Assembly (NCBI RefSeq): GCF_009764645.1
Contig: NZ_RWIM01000119.1
Coordinates: 1-64,000, forward strand
Length of the DNA: 64,000 bases
From: Pseudomonas sp. PB106
Lineage (GTDB): Bacteria > Pseudomonadota > Gammaproteobacteria > Pseudomonadales > Pseudomonadaceae
Direction: 5' to 3'
In this document: positions 1 to 9,636 of the stretch, one piece after another
Layout of the letters: each line of letters opens with the position of its first letter
Position numbering within the stretch: position 1 is the first letter of the stretch
Notes under the pieces: generated by a model
What the model was told of the DNA's origin: nothing
The model's database searches: none
What the model saw: only the letters and a program-made list of their open reading frames with translations
Made by a program: the position numbers and the translations under genes

Positions 1-66
1 TGCGATCTTTTGATCTTGATCTTAAAAAACAAAGTCAAAAGATCGCAGCCTTCGGCAGCTCCTACG
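1..66. repeat. REP-like inverted repeat upstream of algC
   Basis: Positions 1-13 (TGCGATCTTTTGA) and 35-47 are perfect 13-bp inverted complements, followed by a GCAGCCTTCGGCAGCTCCTAC tail typical of Pseudomonas intergenic repeats. Related GATCGCAG copies occur at 2604-2691 and near 21826-21860. The rest of 1-270 holds no gene that can be supported; it is probably the algC leader and promoter region. Confidence 0.6.
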
Positions 67-270
67 GGGGAATTTTGTGCAATTTGTGCGACAGGTTTTA
101 ACACCGAAAATCAAGGTTTTGCCGGCCGAAAGCCGCGCCGGGCGAGGCGTCATGGCCCTTTCATACCACGAACTCTCTGTGGAAAACGCCGTCATACCCT
201 TCAGTTTGAGCCTGCCGTCGAACGATTCGTCGGTCTGTCCCGCCACTTTCGAGATGGAGCATTTCCGTAG

Positions 271-1668
271 ATGAGCACCCCAGCCAAGATTGCCCCAAAG
301 CTGCCCGACAGCATTTTCCGCGCCTATGACATTCGCGGCACCGTGCCGGAATTCCTCAATGCCGAAACCGCTTACTGGATCGGCCGCGCCATCGGTTCGC
401 AGAGCCTCGCTCAAGGTGAGCCGAATGTGTCCGTTGGTCGCGACGGCCGCTTGTCCGGCCCGGAACTGGTGGCAGAGCTGATCCGCGGTATCGCCGAGAG
501 CGGCTGCCACGTCAGCGACGTCGGCCTGGTGCCGACACCGGCGCTGTACTACGCCGCCAACGTGTTGGCGGGCAAGTCCGGGGTCATGCTCACCGGCAGC
601 CACAACCCGTCGAACTACAACGGCTTCAAGATCGTCATCGCCGGCGACACCCTCGCCAACGAACAGATTCAGGCCCTGCACGAGCGCCTCAAGACCAACA
701 ACTTGAGCAGCGGCAATGGCAGCGTCACCCAGGTCGAAATCCTCGACCGCTACAACACCGAAATCGTCCAGGACATCAAACTGGCCCGCCGCATGAAAGT
801 CGTGGTTGACTGCGGCAACGGCGCGGCCGGCGTGATCGCCCCGCAATTGATCGAGGCGCTGAACTGCGAAGTCATCCCGTTGTTCTGCGAAGTCGACGGT
901 AACTTCCCGAATCACCACCCGGATCCGGGCAAGCCTGAAAACCTCGTCGACCTGATCGCCAAGGTCAAGGAAACCAACGCCGACATCGGCCTGGCCTTCG
1001 ACGGCGACGGCGACCGTGTCGGCGTGGTGACCAACACCGGCAGCATCGTTTACCCCGATCGCCTGCTGATGCTGTTCGCCCGCGACGTGCTGGAGCGCAA
1101 CCCGGACGCGGAAATCATCTTCGACGTCAAATGCACCCGTCGTCTGGTGCCGCTGATCAAGGAATACGGTGGTCGGCCGCTAATGTGGAAGACCGGTCAT
1201 TCGTTGATCAAAAAGAAAATGAAACAATCCGGTGCGCTATTGGCCGGCGAAATGAGCGGGCACATCTTCTTCAAGGAGCGCTGGTTCGGTTTCGACGACG
1301 GCATCTACAGCGCTGCACGGCTGCTGGAGATCCTCAGCAAGGAAAAATCCACCGCGGAAGAGCTGTTTGCGACTTTCCCGAACGATATTTCTACGCCGGA
1401 AATCAATATCCATGTGACCGAAGAGAGCAAATTCAGCATCATTGATGCACTGCACGACGCTCAGTGGGGTACAGGCGCTGACCTGACCACCATCGACGGC
1501 GTGCGAGTCGATTACGCCAAAGGCTGGGGCCTGGTGCGCGCGTCCAACACCACACCGGTGCTGGTGCTGCGCTTCGAGGCCGATGACGAGGCAGAACTTG
1601 CGCGTATCAAGGACGTGTTTCACGTCCAACTGAAACGTGTTGCACCTGATCTCCAACTACCGTTCTGA
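271..1668 (+). CDS. algC: Phosphomannomutase/phosphoglucomutase AlgC
   Basis: This 465-aa protein interconverts mannose-6-P/mannose-1-P and glucose-6-P/glucose-1-P in the cytoplasm, feeding alginate, LPS and rhamnolipid precursors. The phosphoserine loop TGSHNPSNYNG puts the catalytic Ser at residue 110, and the metal-binding loop DGDGDRVG lies near residue 243. The length fits the Pseudomonas family and the ATG start gives the expected N-terminus. argB follows 17 bp later on the same strand, so the two are probably cotranscribed. The identification is secure from motifs, length and the algC-argB gene order. Confidence 0.97.
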   Translation: MSTPAKIAPKLPDSIFRAYDIRGTVPEFLNAETAYWIGRAIGSQSLAQGEPNVSVGRDGRLSGPELVAELIRGIAESGCHVSDVGLVPTPALYYAANVLAGKSGVMLTGSHNPSNYNGFKIVIAGDTLANEQIQALHERLKTNNLSSGNGSVTQVEILDRYNTEIVQDIKLARRMKVVVDCGNGAAGVIAPQLIEALNCEVIPLFCEVDGNFPNHHPDPGKPENLVDLIAKVKETNADIGLAFDGDGDRVGVVTNTGSIVYPDRLLMLFARDVLERNPDAEIIFDVKCTRRLVPLIKEYGGRPLMWKTGHSLIKKKMKQSGALLAGEMSGHIFFKERWFGFDDGIYSAARLLEILSKEKSTAEELFATFPNDISTPEINIHVTEESKFSIIDALHDAQWGTGADLTTIDGVRVDYAKGWGLVRASNTTPVLVLRFEADDEAELARIKDVFHVQLKRVAPDLQLPF

Positions 1669-1685
1669 TCCACCCGGAGCCCTGA

Positions 1686-2591
<906 letters not shown>

Positions 2592-2603
2592 TCGCTGAAA
2601 CGT

Positions 2604-2691
2604 AAAAGATCGCAGCCTGCGGCAGCGCCTACAAAAACGAATTTCATCTGTATGAAATTTCCGTAGGCGCCGACGAAGACTGCGATCTTTT
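2604..2691. repeat. REP-like inverted repeat after argB
   Basis: AAAAGATCGCAG (2604-2615) pairs with CTGCGATCTTTT (2680-2691), with a further inner pairing of GGCGCCTAC-type arms and an AATTTCAT/ATGAAATT core. The outer arm ends in a T run, so the element could also act as the argB terminator. Confidence 0.65.
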
Positions 2692-2794
2692 TTGCGCGCG
2701 AGAGAAACGTCTGACACTCATCAGCGAAGCGTCCGACATCGCGAAAGCAACAATCCCCATAGGATCTTCCCTGAATCCACAGGAGATCTTCCCC

Positions 2795-3007
2795 ATGCAA
2801 AAAGACCACGTACCTTACGGCAGCGACGTTTCGGCAGGCACTTACGAGTGTGCCGATTGCGGACGCGAATACTCCAACCAGTCGAAAACCTCACTGCCAC
2901 CCTGCCCCGACTACCAACCCAGCACTCATGTGCTCAATGGCTGGAATATCTCGAGCGGTCAGGGCGATGCACCGGCAGATCCGTACCCGGGCCAGTCTGC
3001 CAACTAG
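2795..3007 (+). CDS. Small hypothetical protein with CxxC motif
   Basis: This 70-aa ORF has a good Shine-Dalgarno sequence (AGGAGATC, about 7 nt before the ATG) and is followed directly by a strong terminator, both of which favour a real gene. It carries CADCGREYS near residues 19-27 and a further Cys in PPCPDY, which resembles half of a zinc-ribbon knuckle. It has no signal peptide or membrane segment. I do not recognise a named function. Small zinc-ribbon-like proteins of this size are common in Pseudomonas. Confidence 0.75.
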   Translation: MQKDHVPYGSDVSAGTYECADCGREYSNQSKTSLPPCPDYQPSTHVLNGWNISSGQGDAPADPYPGQSAN

Positions 3008-3015
3008 CCGAAAAT

Positions 3016-3054
3016 AAAAAGACCCCGTTCAGCCTGACTGAACGGGGTCTTTTT
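3016..3054 (+). terminator. Rho-independent terminator
   Basis: A 17-bp perfect stem (3016-3032 with 3038-3054), 5-nt loop, GC-rich core ACCCCGTTCAG and a run of seven Ts. The matching A run upstream means it could also stop pyrE transcripts arriving from the other strand. Confidence 0.9.
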
Positions 3055-3106
3055 TTGCACCGCAATCCCTGTAGGAGCGAGCTCTCACAGGTTTGTCACA
3101 AAGCCA

Positions 3107-3751
3107 TCAAACGCCAAACTGGGCGCGATACGCTTCAACGGCTGGCAAATGCTGCTTGAGCTGCGGATCATCAGCGAGGAATTCGAGCACCTGATTCAGC
3201 GAAACGATGCTGATCACCGGGATGCCGAAGTCGCGCTCGACTTCCTGGATCGCCGACAACTCGCCGTTGCCACGCTCCTGACGATTCAGGGCGATCAGCA
3301 CGCCGGCGGCCTTGGCGCCGTCCTGGGAAGCAATGATCTGCATCACTTCGCGGATCGCGGTGCCAGCGGTGATCACGTCGTCGATGATCAGCACGTCGCC
3401 GGTCAGCGGCGCGCCGACCAGGCTGCCACCTTCGCCGTGAGCCTTGGCTTCCTTGCGGTTGAAGCACCATGGCAGATCACGGTCGTGATGCTCGGCCAGC
3501 GCCACAGCGGTGGTGGCCGCCAACGGGATGCCTTTGTAGGCCGGGCCGAACAGAACGTCGAAAGGAATGCCGCTTTCGGCGATGGCTGCAGCGTAGAAAC
3601 GCCCCAGTTGCGCCAGGGCCGAACCCGAGTTGAACAGGCCGGCGTTGAAGAAGTAGGGACTGGTGCGCCCGGACTTCAGGGTGAACTCACCGAAGCGCAA
3701 AACGCCGCGATCGATGGCAAAACGAATGAAATCGCGCTGATACGCTTGCAT
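3107..3751 (-). CDS. pyrE: Orotate phosphoribosyltransferase PyrE
   Basis: PyrE joins orotate to PRPP to make OMP in pyrimidine synthesis. The PRPP-binding signature [16 protein letters not shown] is present in the second half, and the N-terminus [16 protein letters not shown] is typical. The frame stays open to 3772, but the ATG at 3751 gives the family's usual length of 214 aa and fits the conserved N-terminus. It is divergent from crc, with an 82-bp AT-rich shared promoter region. Confidence 0.97.
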   Translation of the reverse strand: MQAYQRDFIRFAIDRGVLRFGEFTLKSGRTSPYFFNAGLFNSGSALAQLGRFYAAAIAESGIPFDVLFGPAYKGIPLAATTAVALAEHHDRDLPWCFNRKEAKAHGEGGSLVGAPLTGDVLIIDDVITAGTAIREVMQIIASQDGAKAAGVLIALNRQERGNGELSAIQEVERDFGIPVISIVSLNQVLEFLADDPQLKQHLPAVEAYRAQFGV

Positions 3752-3833
3752 GAAAAAAACCCCAAATACCACGGATTTAGCTAATTAGCTTGACGCCGTG
3801 TATCATACACGCACGCGATTTTTGGGGCCATTT

Positions 3834-4613
3834 ATGCGGATCATCAGTGTGAACGTCAATGGTATTCAGGCTGCAGTCGAGCGTGGTTTGCTCAGTTGGC
3901 TGCAAGCACAGAATGCCGACGTCATCTGCCTGCAGGACACCCGTGCCTCCGCCTTTGAACTGGATGACCCAGCCTTCCAACTGGATGGCTACTTCCTTTA
4001 TGCCTGCGATGCTGAAGTCCCTGCCCAAGGTGGCGTGGCTTTGTATTCGCGGTTGCAACCGAAGGCTGTCATCAGCGGTCTCGGTTTCGAGACGGCCGAC
4101 CGCTACGGGCGCTACCTGCAAGCAGATTTCGACAAAGTCAGTATTGCCACCTTGCTGCTTCCTTCGGGGATGAACGGCGATGAGGACTTGAACCAGAAGT
4201 TCAAGCTCATGGACGACTTCGGCAAGTACCTGGACAAACAGCGACGCAAACGTCGCGAGTACATTTATTGTGGCTCGCTGTACGTGGCGCAGCAGAAGCT
4301 CGACATCAAGAACTGGCGCGACAGCCAGCAATCCCCGGGCTTCCTGGCGCCAGAACGCGCCTGGATGGACGAGATTGTCGGCAACATGGGTTATGTCGAT
4401 GCCCTGCGCGAAGTCAGCCGCGAAGGCGACCAGTACAGCTGGTGGCCGGACAACGAGCAGGCCGAGATGCTCAATCTGGGCTGGCGTTTCGACTATCAGA
4501 TCCTGACGCCAGGACTGCGACGCTTCGTGCGCAGCGCACGCCTGCCACGTCAGCCGCGGTTCTCGCAGCACGCACCGCTGATCGTCGACTACGACTGGAC
4601 GCTGACGATCTAA
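3834..4613 (+). CDS. crc: Catabolite repression control protein Crc
   Basis: Crc is an exonuclease III/AP-endonuclease-fold protein that, in pseudomonads, has lost nuclease function and works with Hfq to repress translation of catabolic mRNAs. The 259-aa product begins MRIISVNVNGIQAAVERG and ends in a typical EEP-family tail (SQHAPLIVDYDW). The frame opens at 3798, but the ATG at 3834 gives the exact family length. The location beside pyrE is the conserved Pseudomonas context. The antagonist RNA CrcZ is not in this window. Confidence 0.96.
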   Translation: MRIISVNVNGIQAAVERGLLSWLQAQNADVICLQDTRASAFELDDPAFQLDGYFLYACDAEVPAQGGVALYSRLQPKAVISGLGFETADRYGRYLQADFDKVSIATLLLPSGMNGDEDLNQKFKLMDDFGKYLDKQRRKRREYIYCGSLYVAQQKLDIKNWRDSQQSPGFLAPERAWMDEIVGNMGYVDALREVSREGDQYSWWPDNEQAEMLNLGWRFDYQILTPGLRRFVRSARLPRQPRFSQHAPLIVDYDWTLTI

Positions 4614-4632
4614 GCGTCGATTCGCCGTACAA

Positions 4633-4666
4633 AAAAATGCCCGTATCGCAAGATACGGGCATTTTT
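4633..4666. terminator. Bidirectional terminator between crc and gltS
   Basis: Perfect 15-bp stem (4633-4647 with 4652-4666) with a GCAA loop, an A run on one side and a T run on the other. It lies between convergent crc (+) and gltS (-) and suits both. Confidence 0.92.
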
Positions 4667-4683
4667 CATGCATCAGTCAAAAC

Positions 4684-5892
4684 CTAGATAGCCACAAAGA
4701 ACGGCAGCGCCAGATACAACTTGATCACGATGACATTGATGATGTCGATGAAGAACGCCCCCACCATTGGCACCACCAGAAACGCGATCTGCGAAGGTCC
4801 AAAGCGTTGTGTCACCGCCTGCATGTTGGCGATGGCGGTCGGTGTCGCGCCGAGGCCGAAACCGCAATGCCCCGCTGCCAGCACAGCCGCGTCGTAGTTG
4901 CTGCCCATCACCCGGAACGTCACGAAAATCGCGAACAGCGCCATGACCAGTGCCTGCACCGCCAGGATGATAAAGATCGGCAACGCCAGCGCAGCCAGAT
5001 CCCACAATTTGAGCGACATCAGGGCGATTGCCAGAAACAGCGACAGACTGACGTTGCCCAGCACCGAGACTTCACGCTCAAACACCTGATACACGCCCAG
5101 CGCCGAAAGGCCGTTGCGCAACACCACACCCACAAACAGCACGCAGACAAACGTCGGCAATTCGAGCGCAGTCCCTTGCAGCCAGCCATTGAGCAGGCTG
5201 CCGGCCAGAAGGCTCACGGCAATCAAGGCCAGGGTTTCGATAAACGAAAAGGGTGTGATCGAGCGTTCTTTGTTCGGTTGTTCAAAACCCTTTGGCAGCC
5301 GCGGCGCTTCCTGTTGATTGCAACCCGGCACTTCGACGCGCTTGATCAGCAAGCGCGCCACGGGGCCTCCGATCAGACCACCCAACACCAGACCAAACGT
5401 CGCGGAGGCCATCGCCAGCTCGGAAGCCGAAGCCAGACCGTACTTCTCGCTGAACACTGTGCCCCATGCGGCTCCGGTACCGTGACCACCCGCCAGGGTA
5501 ATGGACCCGGTCAGCAGCCCCATCAACGGGTCAAGCCCGAGCAGGGTTGCCAATCCGATACCCATCGCGTTCTGCACCACCAGCAGCCCGGTGACTGCCA
5601 GCAGGAATATCCCGACAATGCGCCCGCCTTTCTTCAGGCTGGCGAAGTCGGCACTTAGTCCAATGGTGGCGAAAAAGGCCAGCATCAGCGGCGTTTGCAG
5701 CGAAGTATCAAAGCGCACTTCAATATTGAATGATCGCAGAATCAACAATAGCAATGCGACCACCAAGCCCCCGGCCACGGGTTCAGGGATATTGTAACTG
5801 CGCATGAAACCAACACGTGTAACAAGTCCGCGCCCAAGTAAAAGTACCAGGGAAGCGGCCACGAGCGTTCCGTAAAAATCGAGCTGAATCAT
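4684..5892 (-). CDS. gltS: Sodium/glutamate symporter GltS
   Basis: This 402-aa polytopic inner-membrane protein imports glutamate with Na+. The sequence shows about ten or more hydrophobic segments across its length. Glycine-rich re-entrant-loop signatures appear in both halves (ITLAGGHGTGAAWG near 155 and LAAGHCGFGLGATPTAIANM near 345), which is characteristic of the ESS family. The length matches family members. It appears monocistronic, with the crc/gltS terminator downstream and a long non-coding stretch upstream. Confidence 0.95.
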   Translation of the reverse strand: MIQLDFYGTLVAASLVLLLGRGLVTRVGFMRSYNIPEPVAGGLVVALLLLILRSFNIEVRFDTSLQTPLMLAFFATIGLSADFASLKKGGRIVGIFLLAVTGLLVVQNAMGIGLATLLGLDPLMGLLTGSITLAGGHGTGAAWGTVFSEKYGLASASELAMASATFGLVLGGLIGGPVARLLIKRVEVPGCNQQEAPRLPKGFEQPNKERSITPFSFIETLALIAVSLLAGSLLNGWLQGTALELPTFVCVLFVGVVLRNGLSALGVYQVFEREVSVLGNVSLSLFLAIALMSLKLWDLAALALPIFIILAVQALVMALFAIFVTFRVMGSNYDAAVLAAGHCGFGLGATPTAIANMQAVTQRFGPSQIAFLVVPMVGAFFIDIINVIVIKLYLALPFFVAI

Positions 5893-6214
5893 AGGGATTA
5901 TTCTTGGCTAGATATTCATGGGCGAATTGTTTACCTGCATCCGCCCCATGAACTGGCTGATTGTCTCAACACTGATTACTGAGGAATTCAAGAGCCTTCG
6001 TTGGCTTGAATATATCGAAATATTTCAGTAGCAATATCACGCGGGTGCCAACTCTACCAACCGCCAAACCTGATTGCCAAGGACATGGGCAGTCACTGGC
6101 GTACGCAGTTGTGACTAAAAATGTAGTTGATGGATTTATACGAATTATTAACTACCAGTCATCGCTGCCAGATAATTCCTACATACAAAAACCGAATATT
6201 TAAGTTACGAAAAT
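5893..6214. other. Non-coding spacer upstream of gltS
   Basis: About 320 bp, AT-richer than the neighbours. It presumably holds the gltS promoter on the minus strand. A 65-codon frame at 6006-6203 (+) has no Shine-Dalgarno sequence or recognisable features and is not supported as a gene. Confidence 0.5.
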
Positions 6215-6244
6215 AAAAATGCCCTGACATGTCAGGGCATTTTT
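6215..6244. terminator. Palindromic terminator after DUF4870 gene
   Basis: A perfect 30-bp palindrome, AAAAATGCCCTGACA followed by its complement, with A and T runs at the ends. It ends the minus-strand rph-DUF4870 unit. Confidence 0.85.
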
Positions 6245-6264
6245 TAAGTATTGCTAAACACTAT

Positions 6265-6630
6265 TTATTTAATCAGCCGCCAGGTAAATGGATAACGGTA
6301 AGGAAAACCCTCGTTAGCCTTCACACCGGCAATAATCGTCAGAATCAACGCGCCGATGGCCAACAGACCAAACAGAAAGAATCCGATAATCAGCACCATC
6401 AGCAGGAAGCAGATCGCCGATGCTATGGCGACGGTGATCTGAAAGTTCAGCGCCTCTTTACCCTGCGCATCGATGAACGGATCCATCTCGCGCTTCATCT
6501 GCCACAGGATCAGCGGCCCGATCAGCGTACCGAACGGAATCCAGATCCCCAGCAAGGCGGACAAGTGACAAAACATCGCCCATTGGCGAACCTCCTGGCT
6601 CGGTTTGGGCAGCAACTCTTGCTCACTCAT
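6265..6630 (-). CDS. DUF4870 domain membrane protein
   Basis: A 121-aa protein of the DUF4870 (Tic20-like) family, function unknown. It has three hydrophobic segments: HLSALLGIWIPFGTLIGPLI near residue 23, a long segment around 65-85 ending in LLMVLIIGFFLFGLLAI, and a following one. Between them is the family-typical KREMDPFIDAQGKEALNFQ stretch. The ATG at 6630 with AAGGAG 6 nt upstream sets the start. It lies 28 bp downstream of rph on the same strand and probably shares its transcript. Confidence 0.9.
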   Translation of the reverse strand: MSEQELLPKPSQEVRQWAMFCHLSALLGIWIPFGTLIGPLILWQMKREMDPFIDAQGKEALNFQITVAIASAICFLLMVLIIGFFLFGLLAIGALILTIIAGVKANEGFPYRYPFTWRLIK

Positions 6631-6658
6631 CGCGTACTCCTTGCGGTTATGAACCTGC

Positions 6659-7381
6659 TCAGTCGGCCAGTGCAGCCTTTTGCAGTTCAAAGATCTCGTT
6701 CATGCCTTTCTTGGCCAGCTCCAGCATGGCGTTCAGGTCTTCAGGCTGGAACGGCGCGCCTTCAGCAGTACCCTGCACTTCGATGAAACCACCGGTGCTG
6801 GTCATCACCACGTTGAGGTCGGTCTCGGCAGCGGAATCTTCAAGATAGTCCAGATCCAGCACCGCCTCGCCCTGATACATGCCAACCGATACCGCGCCGA
6901 TCATTTGCTTGAGCGGGTCGCCGCCTTTGAGGCCGCCGCGCTTCTTGATCACTTTCAACGCATCAACCAGCGCAACCATGGCGCCAGTGATGGACGCAGT
7001 GCGAGTACCGCCATCAGCCTGGATCACGTCGCAATCGACATACAGGGTCACATCGCCCAGCTTGGACATGTCCAGCGCAGCGCGCAGGGAACGACCGATC
7101 AGACGCTGGATTTCCAAGGTACGACCGCCCTGCTTGCCACGGCTGGCTTCACGCTGGTTACGCTCGCCGGTGGCGCGCGGCAGCATGCCGTACTCGGCGG
7201 TCAGCCAACCCTGGCCTTGGCCCTTGAGGAAACGCGGCACGCCGTTTTCGACGCTGACGGTACAGATGACTTTGGTATCACCGAATTCGACCAGCACCGA
7301 TCCTTCGGCGTGTTTGGTGTAGTTGCGGGTAATGCGGATCGAGCGGAGCTGATCGGCAACGCGACCACTTGGACGTTTCAT
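6659..7381 (-). CDS. rph: Ribonuclease PH
   Basis: RNase PH is a phosphorolytic 3'-5' exoribonuclease that trims tRNA precursors. The 240-aa product starts [15 protein letters not shown], as in other pseudomonads; the open frame runs further upstream to 7489, but the ATG at 7381 gives the family length. It carries the conserved [16 protein letters not shown] region (phosphate-site Arg residues) and the [19 protein letters not shown] stretch. It is divergent from yicC, an arrangement conserved in Pseudomonas. Confidence 0.97.
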   Translation of the reverse strand: MKRPSGRVADQLRSIRITRNYTKHAEGSVLVEFGDTKVICTVSVENGVPRFLKGQGQGWLTAEYGMLPRATGERNQREASRGKQGGRTLEIQRLIGRSLRAALDMSKLGDVTLYVDCDVIQADGGTRTASITGAMVALVDALKVIKKRGGLKGGDPLKQMIGAVSVGMYQGEAVLDLDYLEDSAAETDLNVVMTSTGGFIEVQGTAEGAPFQPEDLNAMLELAKKGMNEIFELQKAALAD

Positions 7382-7651
7382 AGGAAATACCTGTACTGGG
7401 GACGGAAAACTGCCGAGCATTATAGAGCGCTGCACCGCGACTGGGCACTGCTTAAAAAATCCGCGCGACGACCGAAGCCCCTGAAACACGCATTACCGAC
7501 GGGCTGCAGCCCTTTGTCACACCGTGTGTTTGGGCGCATTCGCCGCACTGCGCTACAATCCTGCGCCTTTGCTGCCAGTCGGCTTACATTCATTGATATC
7601 GCGCCTGCGGAACGACTGTTCCGCGCCGATCTGCATTGCGAGGTCACCGCC

Positions 7652-8515
7652 ATGGTGCACAGCATGACCGCCTTCGCCCGCGTCGAGAAAGCCGGCGTCC
7701 AGGGCACCCTGAGCTGGGAACTGCGCTCGGTCAACAGCCGCTATCTGGAACCGCACCTGCGCCTGCCGGAGTCGTTTCGCGACCTCGAAGGCGCGGTGCG
7801 TGAAGCGCTGCGTCAGGGCCTTTCGCGGGGCAAACTGGAATGCACCCTGCGTTTCACCGAAGAAAGCACCGGCAAGGCGCTGCAAGTCGATCGCGAGCGC
7901 GCCGCGCAACTGGTCGCCGCCGCCGAAACCATCGCTGGCCTGATCAAAAACCCTGCGGCATTGAACCCGCTGGAAGTGCTGGCCTGGCCCGGCGTGCTGG
8001 TCGGCGATGCGACGGATCCGCAGGCACTCAACGCCGAGGCGCTGGCCCTGTTCAATCAAGGCCTGAAAGAGTTGAAGGCTGGTCGCGAGCGCGAAGGCGC
8101 GGAGCTGGCCCGGTTGATCAACGAGCGCCTGACCTCGATCGAAGAAGACGTCGTGACCCTGCGTGAACTGGTGCCGCAGATGCTCGCGACTCAGCGCCAA
8201 AAGGTCCTCGACCGCTTCGCCGACATGAAGGCCGAGCTCGACCCGCAGCGCCTCGAACAGGAAATGGTCATGCTCGCGCAAAAGAGCGATGTGGCCGAAG
8301 AACTGGATCGCCTGAGCACCCATATCATCGAAGTTCGCCGGGTACTGAAGTCCGGCGGTGCGGCCGGTCGTCGCCTCGACTTCCTGATGCAGGAGCTCAA
8401 CCGCGAAGCCAACACACTGGGCTCCAAGGCCTTCGATCCGCGCAGCACCCAAGCCGCCGTCAACCTCAAGGTGTTGATCGAGCAGATGCGCGAACAAGTG
8501 CAGAATATTGAGTAA
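7652..8515 (+). CDS. yicC: YicC family endoribonuclease/RNA-turnover protein
   Basis: A 287-aa YicC-family protein. Family members have been described as endoribonucleases affecting small-RNA decay. The sequence begins MVHSMTAFARVEKAG and ends NTLGSKAFDPRST..VNLKVLIEQMREQVQNIE, both diagnostic of the YicC N-terminal and DUF1732 C-terminal domains. The same open frame extends far upstream antisense to rph, but the ATG at 7652 gives the exact family length. gmk follows after 12 bp, implying cotranscription. Confidence 0.95.
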   Translation: MVHSMTAFARVEKAGVQGTLSWELRSVNSRYLEPHLRLPESFRDLEGAVREALRQGLSRGKLECTLRFTEESTGKALQVDRERAAQLVAAAETIAGLIKNPAALNPLEVLAWPGVLVGDATDPQALNAEALALFNQGLKELKAGREREGAELARLINERLTSIEEDVVTLRELVPQMLATQRQKVLDRFADMKAELDPQRLEQEMVMLAQKSDVAEELDRLSTHIIEVRRVLKSGGAAGRRLDFLMQELNREANTLGSKAFDPRSTQAAVNLKVLIEQMREQVQNIE

Positions 8516-9148
<633 letters not shown>

Positions 9149-9167
9149 TCAGCACTTCCCAAAATGC

Positions 9168-9254
9168 CTGCAAGCGCTTTACATTGGTGCTTGCAGCGCG
9201 TTGAAGGGCTTGGTTAAAAAATCAGCGCTTCCCTAATCGCTGGTGATTTTTTAA
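9168..9254 (+). other. Two hairpins between gmk and rpoZ
   Basis: CTGCAAGC (9168-9175) pairs with GCTTGCAG (9189-9196). Then TTAAAAAATCA (9214-9224) pairs perfectly with TGATTTTTTAA (9244-9254), with an additional GCG/CGC step inside. The second hairpin is AT-rich with a T run and could be the gmk terminator or lie in the rpoZ promoter region. Confidence 0.5.
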
Positions 9255-9315
9255 ACTGTTGAGTCCGCTCGCCCAACCGGGCAGCGCGCATCTTGCATTC
9301 GCTCCGAGGAATACC

Positions 9316-9579
9316 ATGGCCCGCGTAACCGTTGAAGACTGCCTAGAACACGTGGATAACCGCTTTGAGCTGGTCATGCTCTCTACCAAGCGTGCCCGTC
9401 AACTGGCCACCGGCGGCAAAGAGCCACTGGTCCAGTGGGAAAACGACAAGCCGACCGTCGTCGCCCTGCGTGAAATCGCTGAAGGCCTGATGAGCTACGA
9501 GTTCATCGCCGAGCAGGAAATCGTTCACGAAGACCCGGTCTTCGCTGCGTTCGAGGACGAGTCCAACGAGGCCGTCTAA
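9316..9579 (+). CDS. rpoZ: RNA polymerase omega subunit
   Basis: The 87-aa omega subunit assists assembly of RNA polymerase and, with beta', forms one ppGpp-binding site. The start [20 protein letters not shown] and the motif [10 protein letters not shown] are diagnostic. A frame extends upstream from a TTG at 9259, but the ATG at 9316 (GAGGAA 7 nt upstream) gives the right size. spoT, whose product controls ppGpp, follows 57 bp downstream, the usual pairing. Confidence 0.97.
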   Translation: MARVTVEDCLEHVDNRFELVMLSTKRARQLATGGKEPLVQWENDKPTVVALREIAEGLMSYEFIAEQEIVHEDPVFAAFEDESNEAV

Positions 9580-9636
9580 GCCTATGCCTGGTCGACGTAG
9601 CACGGCGCGGGAACACAGCCTACGGCAGGAGTCATC

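Noticed and set aside
6006-6203. 65-codon plus-strand frame upstream of gltS
   Set aside because: No Shine-Dalgarno sequence, no recognisable features, and codon use unlike the neighbours; probably chance in AT-rich spacer.
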